Of a stretch of 8,726 bases of DNA, positions 1 through 6,557 are shown one piece after another (within the stretch, counting starts at the first letter, position 1; every line of letters starts with the position of its first letter). Source of the stretch: an uncultured Bacteroidales bacterium (lineage in GTDB: Bacteria > Bacteroidota > Bacteroidia > Bacteroidales > UBA932). The notes below the pieces were generated by a model. The model ran no database searches. It worked only from the letters and a program-made list of their open reading frames with translations, and had not been told where the DNA came from. The position numbers and the translations under genes are program-made. Location of the stretch: contig CAMCIE010000046.1 of assembly GCA_945874815.1 (NCBI GenBank), positions 1 through 8,726 of the forward strand. Reading direction: 5' to 3'.

Positions 1-494
1 GGATATATGATTCCTCGCGCAGTATTGATGTGTCTGCCGCGACAGTCTGCAACATGGTGTTTGTGCCACAGGGGAACAGCCTTCTTAGCGGTACGATAAG
101 GGAGAATCTGCTCATGGGCAACCCCAATGCCAATGATGAAATGATAAGAGAAGTCTTGCATTCAGCGGCAGCTGATTTTGTGTATGACCTTCCTCAAGGG
201 GTTGATACACAGTGTTTTGAGCTTGGTGCGGGCTTGAGCGAAGGGCAGGCTCAGAGAATAGCCGTGGCAAGGGCCTTGCTCCGTGAAGGAAGCATTTTGC
301 TGCTTGATGAGTTTACTTCCGCCCTTGATGCCGATACGGAAGCCGTGATGATGAAAAGGCTCACTGACAGGTCTCAGGGGCATACTATGATATTTATTAC
401 ACACAGGGACAGGATTCTGGATTATTGTGATTCCGTTCTCCGGCTTGACGATGTCACTTCCGATAATCAGGCGGAGAATCAGTGTAAAATATGA
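1..494 (+). CDS. ABC transporter ATP-binding domain, exporter type (3' end only)
   Basis: This is the C-terminal part of an ABC ATPase that powers export or flipping of an unknown substrate across the inner membrane. The reading frame is open from base 3 with no stop before the GTG at 30, so the gene runs off the left edge and 30 is not a real start. Visible motifs, in order: Q-loop (FVPQGNSLLSGTIREN, Gln codon at 69-71), signature LSEGQ (234-248) followed by QRIAVARALL, Walker B ILLLDE (294-311) with the catalytic Glu, D-loop SALD just after it, and the H-loop His (402-404). Walker A lies outside the window. The Q-loop wording with LLSGTIREN is typical of exporter-type proteins in which a membrane domain is fused before the ATPase; that fusion is inferred. 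The signature has Glu in place of the first Gly of LSGGQ. The stop overlaps the next start in ATGA. Confidence 0.93.
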   Translation, partial: IYDSSRSIDVSAATVCNMVFVPQGNSLLSGTIRENLLMGNPNANDEMIREVLHSAAADFVYDLPQGVDTQCFELGAGLSEGQAQRIAVARALLREGSILLLDEFTSALDADTEAVMMKRLTDRSQGHTMIFITHRDRILDYCDSVLRLDDVTSDNQAENQCKI

Positions 495-1375
495 AGATAA
501 TTATGAAACAGGAAAGGAATTTGTTTGTAAATCTTAAGAAAAGAGCAAGGCGCGAACACAAACCTTCCATGCGCAGGAGGCTTTTGCTCGCATTGGGTTC
601 CATAGCTGCCATATTGTTGTTGTCCAGCATAATATCCATCGTGGAATACATGAGGATGAGCAACTATGTCTCGGAAAAGATTGCGACCAACATCAACTGT
701 CTGAACCAGTCGGAAAAACTTGCCTCAATGGCTTCCGAACTGAATTTGGGTATGTTGTCAGCGGTCATGAGCAACGACATGACAAAACTGAAGAAACTGG
801 ATACTTCAAGTTTCACCATCCAGTGCGACACCCTCAGACACTCTCTTGCATCTGATAAGGCCATACCTGCTACGGATTCCCTGATGGAGTCCTTCAGGAG
901 TTTCCTCTCTGCTTCCCTGGCTCTTGAGAAGGTATTCGAATCAGATTCATTGGATACGAGTACATGGTTTTTCGAACAGCTCCAGCCAAGATATGTTCAA
1001 GTGCGCAAGGACATCAACTCCCTGAATTCAATCATACATGACCAGATGAGGGCCAATTCCGAGGGTTTCGACGAGAGCTTCTACCGTGGAATCATGCCCG
1101 GACTGGTCGCCGTGGGAGCAGGACTAGTACTTGTCTTTCTTCTGATGTATTTCATACTCTCGCTCTATGTCAATCCGCTTTTCAGGATTTCCAATGCTCT
1201 GGACAATTTCCTTTCAACCGGCAAAAGGTATGCGGTGACATTCGAGGGAGATGACCAGATAGCCAATATCAACAATGCCGTGACAGAGATTACGGAAGAA
1301 AACCTTGAGCTCAAGCGCAGAATATCAGTCCTGAAACATTCTGCACAGGCTGCTGACAAAAAGGAGGAAAAGTAA
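491..1375 (+). CDS. Two-helix membrane protein with periplasmic helical sensor-like domain and HAMP-like segment, no output domain
   Basis: I do not recognise a named gene. The 294-residue protein has a basic N-terminus (about 1-30), a membrane helix at about 31-52, a mostly helical periplasmic stretch of about 150 residues (53-202), a second helix at about 203-225, and a cytoplasmic tail. The layout matches four-helix-bundle (4HB_MCP-like) sensory modules of chemoreceptors and kinases. The tail begins like a HAMP linker: Pro229 shortly after the helix, then a GDDQIANINNAV segment resembling the second HAMP helix, then a charged coiled-coil-like end (AVTEITEENLELKRR). No kinase, methyl-accepting, cyclase or other output domain follows, so any signal would have to pass to a partner. 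ATG at 491 overlaps the ABC stop by four bases; a second Met at 503 is an alternative start. No strong ribosome-binding site precedes either. The gene ends in TAATG with the potassium transporter gene, suggesting a joint role, but this is inference. Confidence 0.85.
   Translation: MKIIMKQERNLFVNLKKRARREHKPSMRRRLLLALGSIAAILLLSSIISIVEYMRMSNYVSEKIATNINCLNQSEKLASMASELNLGMLSAVMSNDMTKLKKLDTSSFTIQCDTLRHSLASDKAIPATDSLMESFRSFLSASLALEKVFESDSLDTSTWFFEQLQPRYVQVRKDINSLNSIIHDQMRANSEGFDESFYRGIMPGLVAVGAGLVLVFLLMYFILSLYVNPLFRISNALDNFLSTGKRYAVTFEGDDQIANINNAVTEITEENLELKRRISVLKHSAQAADKKEEK
1362..1367 (+). promoter_or_regulatory. Ribosome binding site AGGAGG for the trkH start
   Basis: A perfect AGGAGG lies within the last codons of the upstream membrane protein, seven bases before the ATG at 1375. 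It supports that start and, with the TAATG stop/start overlap, translational coupling. Strong Shine-Dalgarno sites are generally infrequent in Bacteroidota. Confidence 0.7.
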
Positions 1376-2826
1376 TGAATATAAAGGCGGTTTCAACCAA
1401 TGTCGGCAAGGCTTTGCTGGTCAGTGCCCTTTTCATGTTCCTGTCAACGATTGTATCAATCATTGACGGTCGTGATTCGGCATTCGGCCCCTTGGCAATC
1501 AGTTGCCTGATTACCCTTATAGTTGGAGCCTTTCCTTTCATCTTTGTCAAGAAAGCTCCGCCTCTGACCCTGCATGACGGATTTCTGACCATCGTGCTGA
1601 GCTGGCTGCTGTCCTTTATTTTCGGAATGCTGCCCTATGTGCTGTGGGGAGGCGAATTCACTCTCGTAAATGCCTGGTTTGAAAGTGTTTCCGGATATAC
1701 GACTACAGGAGCAACCATCCTGACCAATGTCGAGGCCCTGCCTCGCAGCCTTCTTTTCTGGCGTTCTTCCACACATTTCATCGGAGGTCTGGGAGTCGTG
1801 GTCTTCCTCCTTCTGGTCATGCCGGATGCCAGTCCTTATCGTCTGAAACTCACCAATATGGAGATGTCCTCGCTCTCAAAGGAAGGATACAGGTACAAAT
1901 CCAGCAAGGTGGTCTTTGTCATCGCTATGGTATATCTTTGCCTCAATGTGCTGACATTCCTTTCTTTGTGGATTGCAGGCATGCCTTTCTTTGATGCTGT
2001 GAACCATGCTTTCTCCATTGTTTCAACCGGAGGTTTCAGTACAAAAAACAATTCCATAGGTCAGTTCGGATCAGGATTGATAAATGCAATATCAATCATT
2101 TTCATGATTTTGTCAGCAATTCATTTCGGAGTGCTCTATTCGGTGTTTGCAACTCGTTCGCTCAAGCCTCTGAAAAACACTGTAATAGGCTATTATTTCG
2201 GAATAATTGCCTTCGTATCCCTTCTGTTAGCCGTCTGTCTGAAAGTACAAGGTTTCCAGGAGAGCTGGGGCAGGACTCTTTTTGATTCGTTCTACAATGT
2301 GGTCAGCTATATGACATCTACCGGCCTGGCCGTGAATGACAATTCCAATTGGCCTGTTCTGCCGGGCATATTGCTGATGTTCACTGCATTGCATTGCGGA
2401 TGCTCAGGTTCGACGACGGGAGGATTCAAACTCGACAGGCTCATCATCGCACTGAAAAGTTTCGGTGCTGAGATCAAACACAGAATCCATCCGTATTCCG
2501 TTTCACAAGTCAGAATGGACGGCCATATCCTTCAGGATGGTACCATATCTTCGGTCATGATGTTCCTGGTTCTGTATTTATTGATTTCATTCATTTCCAT
2601 AATAGGTGTTATGATGTGCGGAACAGAGCCTCTCGAAGCATTTTCCGGCGTTTTTGCCTCCATGGGCTGTGTGGGACCAGGACTTGGCTCACTCGGGTCC
2701 CTGGGTAATTATTCCGCCCAGCCGGTTTTGTCCAAACTCATTTTCACCCTGGACATGTTCATGGGACGTATTGAAATTTTCCCGCTTCTGGTGGCAGTTT
2801 CAATGATTTTTGAGAGGAGGAAATAA
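1375..2826 (+). CDS. trkH: TrkH-family potassium uptake protein, transmembrane subunit
   Basis: Integral inner-membrane subunit of a Trk/Ktr-type system that takes up K+ (possibly with some Na+). At 483 residues it is full length for TrkH. The fold is four membrane-pore-membrane repeats, and the four selectivity-filter loops are recognisable: SGYTTTGATIL with TTTGA at 109-113, SIVSTGGFST with STGGF at 217-221, SYMTSTGLAV with STGLA at 315-319, and ASMGCVGPGLG with the filter at about 429-436. Other family marks are THFIGGLGVVV (133-143), HCGCSGSTTGGFK (340-352), the basic KHRIHPYSV loop (368-376) and the C-terminal GRIEIFP (464-470). TrkH normally works with a cytoplasmic TrkA/KtrA ring that binds nucleotides; no such gene is in the window. 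The ATG at 1375 has AGGAGG seven bases upstream. The gene overlaps both neighbours by one base in TAATG and is surely co-translated with them. The assignment to the TrkH/KtrB family is firm; TrkH rather than KtrB rests on length and filter wording. Confidence 0.95.
   Translation: MNIKAVSTNVGKALLVSALFMFLSTIVSIIDGRDSAFGPLAISCLITLIVGAFPFIFVKKAPPLTLHDGFLTIVLSWLLSFIFGMLPYVLWGGEFTLVNAWFESVSGYTTTGATILTNVEALPRSLLFWRSSTHFIGGLGVVVFLLLVMPDASPYRLKLTNMEMSSLSKEGYRYKSSKVVFVIAMVYLCLNVLTFLSLWIAGMPFFDAVNHAFSIVSTGGFSTKNNSIGQFGSGLINAISIIFMILSAIHFGVLYSVFATRSLKPLKNTVIGYYFGIIAFVSLLLAVCLKVQGFQESWGRTLFDSFYNVVSYMTSTGLAVNDNSNWPVLPGILLMFTALHCGCSGSTTGGFKLDRLIIALKSFGAEIKHRIHPYSVSQVRMDGHILQDGTISSVMMFLVLYLLISFISIIGVMMCGTEPLEAFSGVFASMGCVGPGLGSLGSLGNYSAQPVLSKLIFTLDMFMGRIEIFPLLVAVSMIFERRK
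2815..2820 (+). promoter_or_regulatory. Ribosome binding site AGGAGG for the helicase start
   Basis: A perfect AGGAGG forms the last two Arg codons of trkH, five bases before the ATG at 2826, which overlaps the trkH stop in TAATG. This is the same arrangement as at the trkH start and decides the helicase start. Confidence 0.7.
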
Positions 2827-4271
2827 TGGGGCACAGCGATTTCCTATACAATTCCTTTCTGAAACGTCTGCGTTTCGAACCTACACAATGCCAGGACGGT
2901 CTTTTCAGAAAGATGGCGGATTTTATCGCTTCAGACGATGGAGACATTCTGGTGGTGAACGGCTATGCAGGTACGGGCAAGACAACTGCAATTGCCTCTG
3001 TCATAGGGACTCTGAGGGAGTTGAAAACCAAGTGCGTGCTGCTTGCCCCGACCGGGCGCGCGGCAAAAGTACTTTCTTCTTATGCCCATCAGCCTGCATT
3101 TACGATACATAAGCACATATACCGCCAGCGTGCAGTCGGAGGAGACGGTTTCGGCGAATTTTCCCTTGCTCCCAATAAAGACAAGGACACGCTTTTCGTT
3201 GTCGATGAGGTCTCGCTCATCGGTATAGATTCTGCCTCAGGGCAAAGTACAGCTGCTTTCGGATCGGGCAATCTTCTTGAGGACCTTGTGAAGTTTGTAC
3301 GCAACGGGGCCGGTTGCAAGGTTGTGCTCATCGGCGATTCGGCCCAGCTGCCGCCTGTCGGTCTGGATATGTCACCTGCTCTGTCACGGGAATATATGTC
3401 GATGATAGGCGGGGTGGAATTTGTAAATCTTACAACAGTTGTAAGACAACACCAGGAGTCGGGAATCCTTTACAATGCCACATTGGTGCGCAATCTTATA
3501 GCGGAAATGGAATGTGGAATTGATGCCATTCCCCGGGATGAACTAGGACTGGAAACTGCCCGTTTCGAAGATGTCCGGAGAATTGGAGGAGGAGATCTTA
3601 TAGAATGTATATCAGATGCTTACTCCCGCTGGGGCGAGGATGAGGTCGTGATCCTTTGCCGTTCAAACAAGAGGGCAATCAAATATAATCTGGGAATACG
3701 TTCTACTGTCCAGTTCAAGGAGGAAAGGCTTGTAAGGGGAGAGAAACTCATGATTGTGAAGAACTGTTATCAGTTTCTTGAGGGAATACAGGGAATGGAT
3801 TACATAGCCAACGGTGACATTGCCAAGTTGGTCAGGATATCGAAGTATGAGCAGAGATATGGATTGAATTTCGCTGAGGCCAGACTGTCTTTCCCGGATT
3901 ATGATGACCAGGAAATAGTTGCCAAGGTGATTCTGGATACTCTCGAATCGGAGAGCGCATCGCTTACTTATGAGCAGTCCAATCAGTTGTATCTTGGTGT
4001 GAATGAGGATTATTCGCATATCACTTCCAAGAAGAAACGTTATGAAGCAGTGAGGGAGGACAAGTACTACAATGCCTTGCAGCTCAAATACGCAGAGGCT
4101 CTGACCTGCCATAAATCACAGGGAGGCCAGTGGGAATGTGTGTTCATAGATAATGCCTTCTGGCAGGAAGATCTGACTTTGGATGACCTGAAATGGCTGT
4201 ACACGGCGCTCACACGTGCCCGTACGAAAGTCTATCTGGTCAATTTCAAGGACGAGATGTTTGAAAACTAG
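2826..4271 (+). CDS. SF1B DNA helicase, RecD/Pif1-like, compact form
   Basis: A 481-residue ATP-dependent helicase of the RecD/Pif1/Dda branch of superfamily 1, acting on DNA in the cytoplasm, probably 5'-3' by family rule. All expected motifs are present: a Q-motif-like TQCQ near 20-23, Walker A GYAGTGKTT (46-54), motif Ia LLAPTGRAAKVLS (72-84) followed by TIHKHIYR, motif II DEVS (127-130), motif III IGDSAQLPPVG (169-179), a motif IV-like VVRQH after it, an SH3-like region with GEKLMIVKN and IANGDIAKL, motif V LTCHKSQGGQW (426-436), and motif VI YTALTRAR (459-466) with the arginine finger. The HKSQG and YTALTRAR pair marks the UvrD_C_2 type C-terminal domain. It has no room for the long N-terminal extension of RecD2 and no RecBC partner is near, so it is better called RecD-like than RecD. 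The start is set by the AGGAGG and TAATG overlap with trkH. A role in repair or replication restart is plausible but not shown. Confidence 0.92.
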   Translation: MGHSDFLYNSFLKRLRFEPTQCQDGLFRKMADFIASDDGDILVVNGYAGTGKTTAIASVIGTLRELKTKCVLLAPTGRAAKVLSSYAHQPAFTIHKHIYRQRAVGGDGFGEFSLAPNKDKDTLFVVDEVSLIGIDSASGQSTAAFGSGNLLEDLVKFVRNGAGCKVVLIGDSAQLPPVGLDMSPALSREYMSMIGGVEFVNLTTVVRQHQESGILYNATLVRNLIAEMECGIDAIPRDELGLETARFEDVRRIGGGDLIECISDAYSRWGEDEVVILCRSNKRAIKYNLGIRSTVQFKEERLVRGEKLMIVKNCYQFLEGIQGMDYIANGDIAKLVRISKYEQRYGLNFAEARLSFPDYDDQEIVAKVILDTLESESASLTYEQSNQLYLGVNEDYSHITSKKKRYEAVREDKYYNALQLKYAEALTCHKSQGGQWECVFIDNAFWQEDLTLDDLKWLYTALTRARTKVYLVNFKDEMFEN

Positions 4272-4283
4272 CCAATGCCAAAT
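4272..4283. other. Junction of two convergent operons
   Basis: Only 12 bases separate the helicase stop (TAG 4269-4271) from the pseudokinase stop (complement of TTA 4284-4286). I see no hairpin with a U-tract on either strand here, so transcription from each side may run into the other operon or end by another mechanism. Confidence 0.6.
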
Positions 4284-6557
4284 TTACCCCCCCTGTATTT
4301 TATGGAAGGTAATCTCAATGCGTGCAGGGGAGTCAGGGAAGTTGAATACGGTCATCTTGCCGCCGATGGACTCGATCATCTTGGTGTAACTTGCAATGTC
4401 CGTGACTGAATTGTCTATAAACAGGACGACCTCTGTCTCCACACTTTCTGCCCATCCGAATCCTACCTTGCCTTTGCAAGATTTGCATGAGTTGGAAATC
4501 AATGTGTTGATGACCTGTTTGAGTATCGAACGGTTACCTTCAATCTGACATTTGTCCGGGCCCGGCATGAATTCAATCCTATCATTGTTCTTGGCATCTA
4601 CCGACTGATATACATAGATGGATTCCATCAAGGAGGCGATATCCATCAATGCTATCTGCACATGCTTTTCTTCCCGTATCTGGATAGTGTCACCCATTAC
4701 CTTGTCAAGAAGTGAGAGAAGTTCTTCATTGCTTTCGAGTACCTTTTCTTCATATTCTGATTTCTGTCCAGGGGTCAGGGTGTCGAATTTATCAACAATT
4801 TCCCTCGAATATTTTACAATGGTCTTGACTGGATTCGTGAAAGCATCGTTCATTGTGGCAAGGAAATGCTCTTTCTCGCTCACCTCTTCGCTCAGGCGAT
4901 AGGCCTGACGCAATTCTTCATTTTGCTGGTAAACATCGTCATTGAAATAGAAGAATCCGGCTTTTGTATCATAATTGGTTTCCTTTGGCGAGCCTGCTCT
5001 TGGCAAACTGATGCTATGCATGTAGATTGCCCTTGGCTTGTTTTCGCCGGAAAGGTGTACCATAAGCTGGAAATCTGTCTCACCATGGAAATCGTCGCTG
5101 AAGAAAAAATTCCGTAATTTGCTCCTTCCCGGTTCCTCCACCTTCTGAAGAATCACATCATAATCAAAAGTCTGACCTTCAGGGATGTGGAAATCCCTGT
5201 AGAAAGAAGGAGAAAATTTCAATGACTTGTCCGGCTTCAGCCTCCAAATGTAGGCTTCGATATTGGATAACGTGAATTCTACCTTTTTCTGGGAAATTTC
5301 GGCTTCCTTTGCTTTATCAAGCAGAAGCTTTCTCTGTTTCTTCTGTCTGGCTGACATCACTGTCGGAACGATGATGGCATATATGATGAACAGGACAATC
5401 AGCACAAATACGAGGAAATATGTCAGGAATACTACGGTCCTGGACTTGTGCATCCATGGCAGATTCACGAATTTCACACCTTTGGGGAAATCGCTCGCAT
5501 ACGGATGGATGTTCTTGGCAAGACGCCAGTCCAGCCAATAATCTTTCTTGAGTTTGCTCCATGGAATCTGGCTCGGAGATGTGCCGGACAACAGTTTGTC
5601 CACAACAGGATGGATCTGCCTCATCATTGAAGGGAACGTGGTCATGTATCCTCCCAGATTATAGTTGAGGGCATTTATCAGCGGAAGGTTGAAATACTCC
5701 GGACTCATGGCAAAATACGGCCCTATATTGTATGACATCACACTATGGGCATAAGGGTCATCTTTCAAATGCAGGAAAGACGTGCTCTGCTGATGGGTGT
5801 TGAAAACCCATTTGACATCCAGTGCTCCGGGAATTTCCGGATTGTGCATGTTTTTTTCCGGCTCCATGAGGCTCATCGGCACAAGGACGACGCGAGGATC
5901 CCTGTTCGGCTTTTTGTGGATTCTGTCGATTTGTTCCAGGTGCAGGTTCGGAACATAGTGTTCGGAATCGTCGCCTATCTCTTCCAGGATGACTTCCCTG
6001 ATATGGTCGTCGATATAGGTGCTGTCCATCACGGTCACAACATAGTTCTCGAACCCCATATCCTGGATGAAATCCAAATTTTTCTTGACTTCAGGTTCGG
6101 ATTCCATAACCACAACGTTTGGCATGTTCACCAGCAGATCCTTCCAATGCGGATATGTCACACCTACGCACAGGATTGGCTTTTCTTTCAGATAAGGATC
6201 ATCATATTGCGCAATACCGTGTGAAATGTAATCTCCATAAGATATTATCAAGTCCGGCTCAACATTCTGGCGTCTCATACTCAGCACTGCATTGCGCAGC
6301 TGGTACGTGTATGGCTGCTCATAAACGGGATGATTGAAGAAAGGTTCAGGTCCACTATGGGCATAGTAGAAATGGAGGTTATAACGGCTTGTATCGGAGA
6401 ACTCTTCCATGCCTGCCTTGACAAAATTATGCCATATCTGGCTCTTCATTTCATGAGGAATGAAGAACACGACATCCATCTTCTGGACTTCTTTCCTGCA
6501 TGAAGGAAGAATCAGAAGAAGCATCAGGAGGAATGTCAGAATGTTTAATCTTTTCAT
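4284..6557 (-). CDS. Sensor histidine pseudokinase with periplasmic binding-protein-like domain
   Basis: The 757-residue protein starts with a signal sequence ending in a lipobox-like LPSC (Cys20). A periplasmic domain (about 26-370) follows, resembling ABC-type substrate-binding proteins, with EPDLIISYGDY (100-110), KPILCVGV (126-133) and LGGYMTTFPS (301-310). Then come a membrane helix (about 374-396), a basic and coiled-coil linker, a PAS-like region (about 425-540) and a kinase-like core. The core is degenerate: in FLATMNDAFTNPV (565-577) Asp571 sits where the paralog next door has the phosphoacceptor His; the N-box keeps Asn689 but has Thr685 for the first Asn; G1 reads DNSVTD (715-720) without glycines; and the ATP lid with F and G2 boxes is missing before IESIGGKM (728-735). 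The two DHp-like helices remain. It is probably a non-catalytic partner or regulator of the upstream kinase. The frame is intact across the whole gene, which argues against a recent pseudogene. ATG overlaps the upstream stop in ATGA, and no Shine-Dalgarno site precedes it. Confidence 0.88.
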   Translation of the reverse strand: MKRLNILTFLLMLLLILPSCRKEVQKMDVVFFIPHEMKSQIWHNFVKAGMEEFSDTSRYNLHFYYAHSGPEPFFNHPVYEQPYTYQLRNAVLSMRRQNVEPDLIISYGDYISHGIAQYDDPYLKEKPILCVGVTYPHWKDLLVNMPNVVVMESEPEVKKNLDFIQDMGFENYVVTVMDSTYIDDHIREVILEEIGDDSEHYVPNLHLEQIDRIHKKPNRDPRVVLVPMSLMEPEKNMHNPEIPGALDVKWVFNTHQQSTSFLHLKDDPYAHSVMSYNIGPYFAMSPEYFNLPLINALNYNLGGYMTTFPSMMRQIHPVVDKLLSGTSPSQIPWSKLKKDYWLDWRLAKNIHPYASDFPKGVKFVNLPWMHKSRTVVFLTYFLVFVLIVLFIIYAIIVPTVMSARQKKQRKLLLDKAKEAEISQKKVEFTLSNIEAYIWRLKPDKSLKFSPSFYRDFHIPEGQTFDYDVILQKVEEPGRSKLRNFFFSDDFHGETDFQLMVHLSGENKPRAIYMHSISLPRAGSPKETNYDTKAGFFYFNDDVYQQNEELRQAYRLSEEVSEKEHFLATMNDAFTNPVKTIVKYSREIVDKFDTLTPGQKSEYEEKVLESNEELLSLLDKVMGDTIQIREEKHVQIALMDIASLMESIYVYQSVDAKNNDRIEFMPGPDKCQIEGNRSILKQVINTLISNSCKSCKGKVGFGWAESVETEVVLFIDNSVTDIASYTKMIESIGGKMTVFNFPDSPARIEITFHKIQGG

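Noticed and set aside
30..32. GTG at 30 as start of the ABC gene
   Set aside because: The frame is open to the left edge, and an ABC ATPase cannot lack Walker A, so this is an internal codon.
234..248. LSEGQ in place of LSGGQ in the ABC signature as a possible defect
   Set aside because: The signature's Ser and Gln are kept, the other motifs are intact, and this variant is, as far as I recall, common in ABC exporters of this phylum.
3663..4112. 149-residue open frame on the minus strand inside the helicase gene
   Set aside because: It is antisense to helicase motifs that are clearly conserved; the hydrophobic look is a by-product of the opposite strand.
5745..6224. 159-residue open frame on the plus strand inside the pseudokinase gene
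   Set aside because: It lies wholly antisense to a well-supported gene. Its translation shows no recognisable domain and looks like reverse-complement composition (rich in His, Phe and Val).
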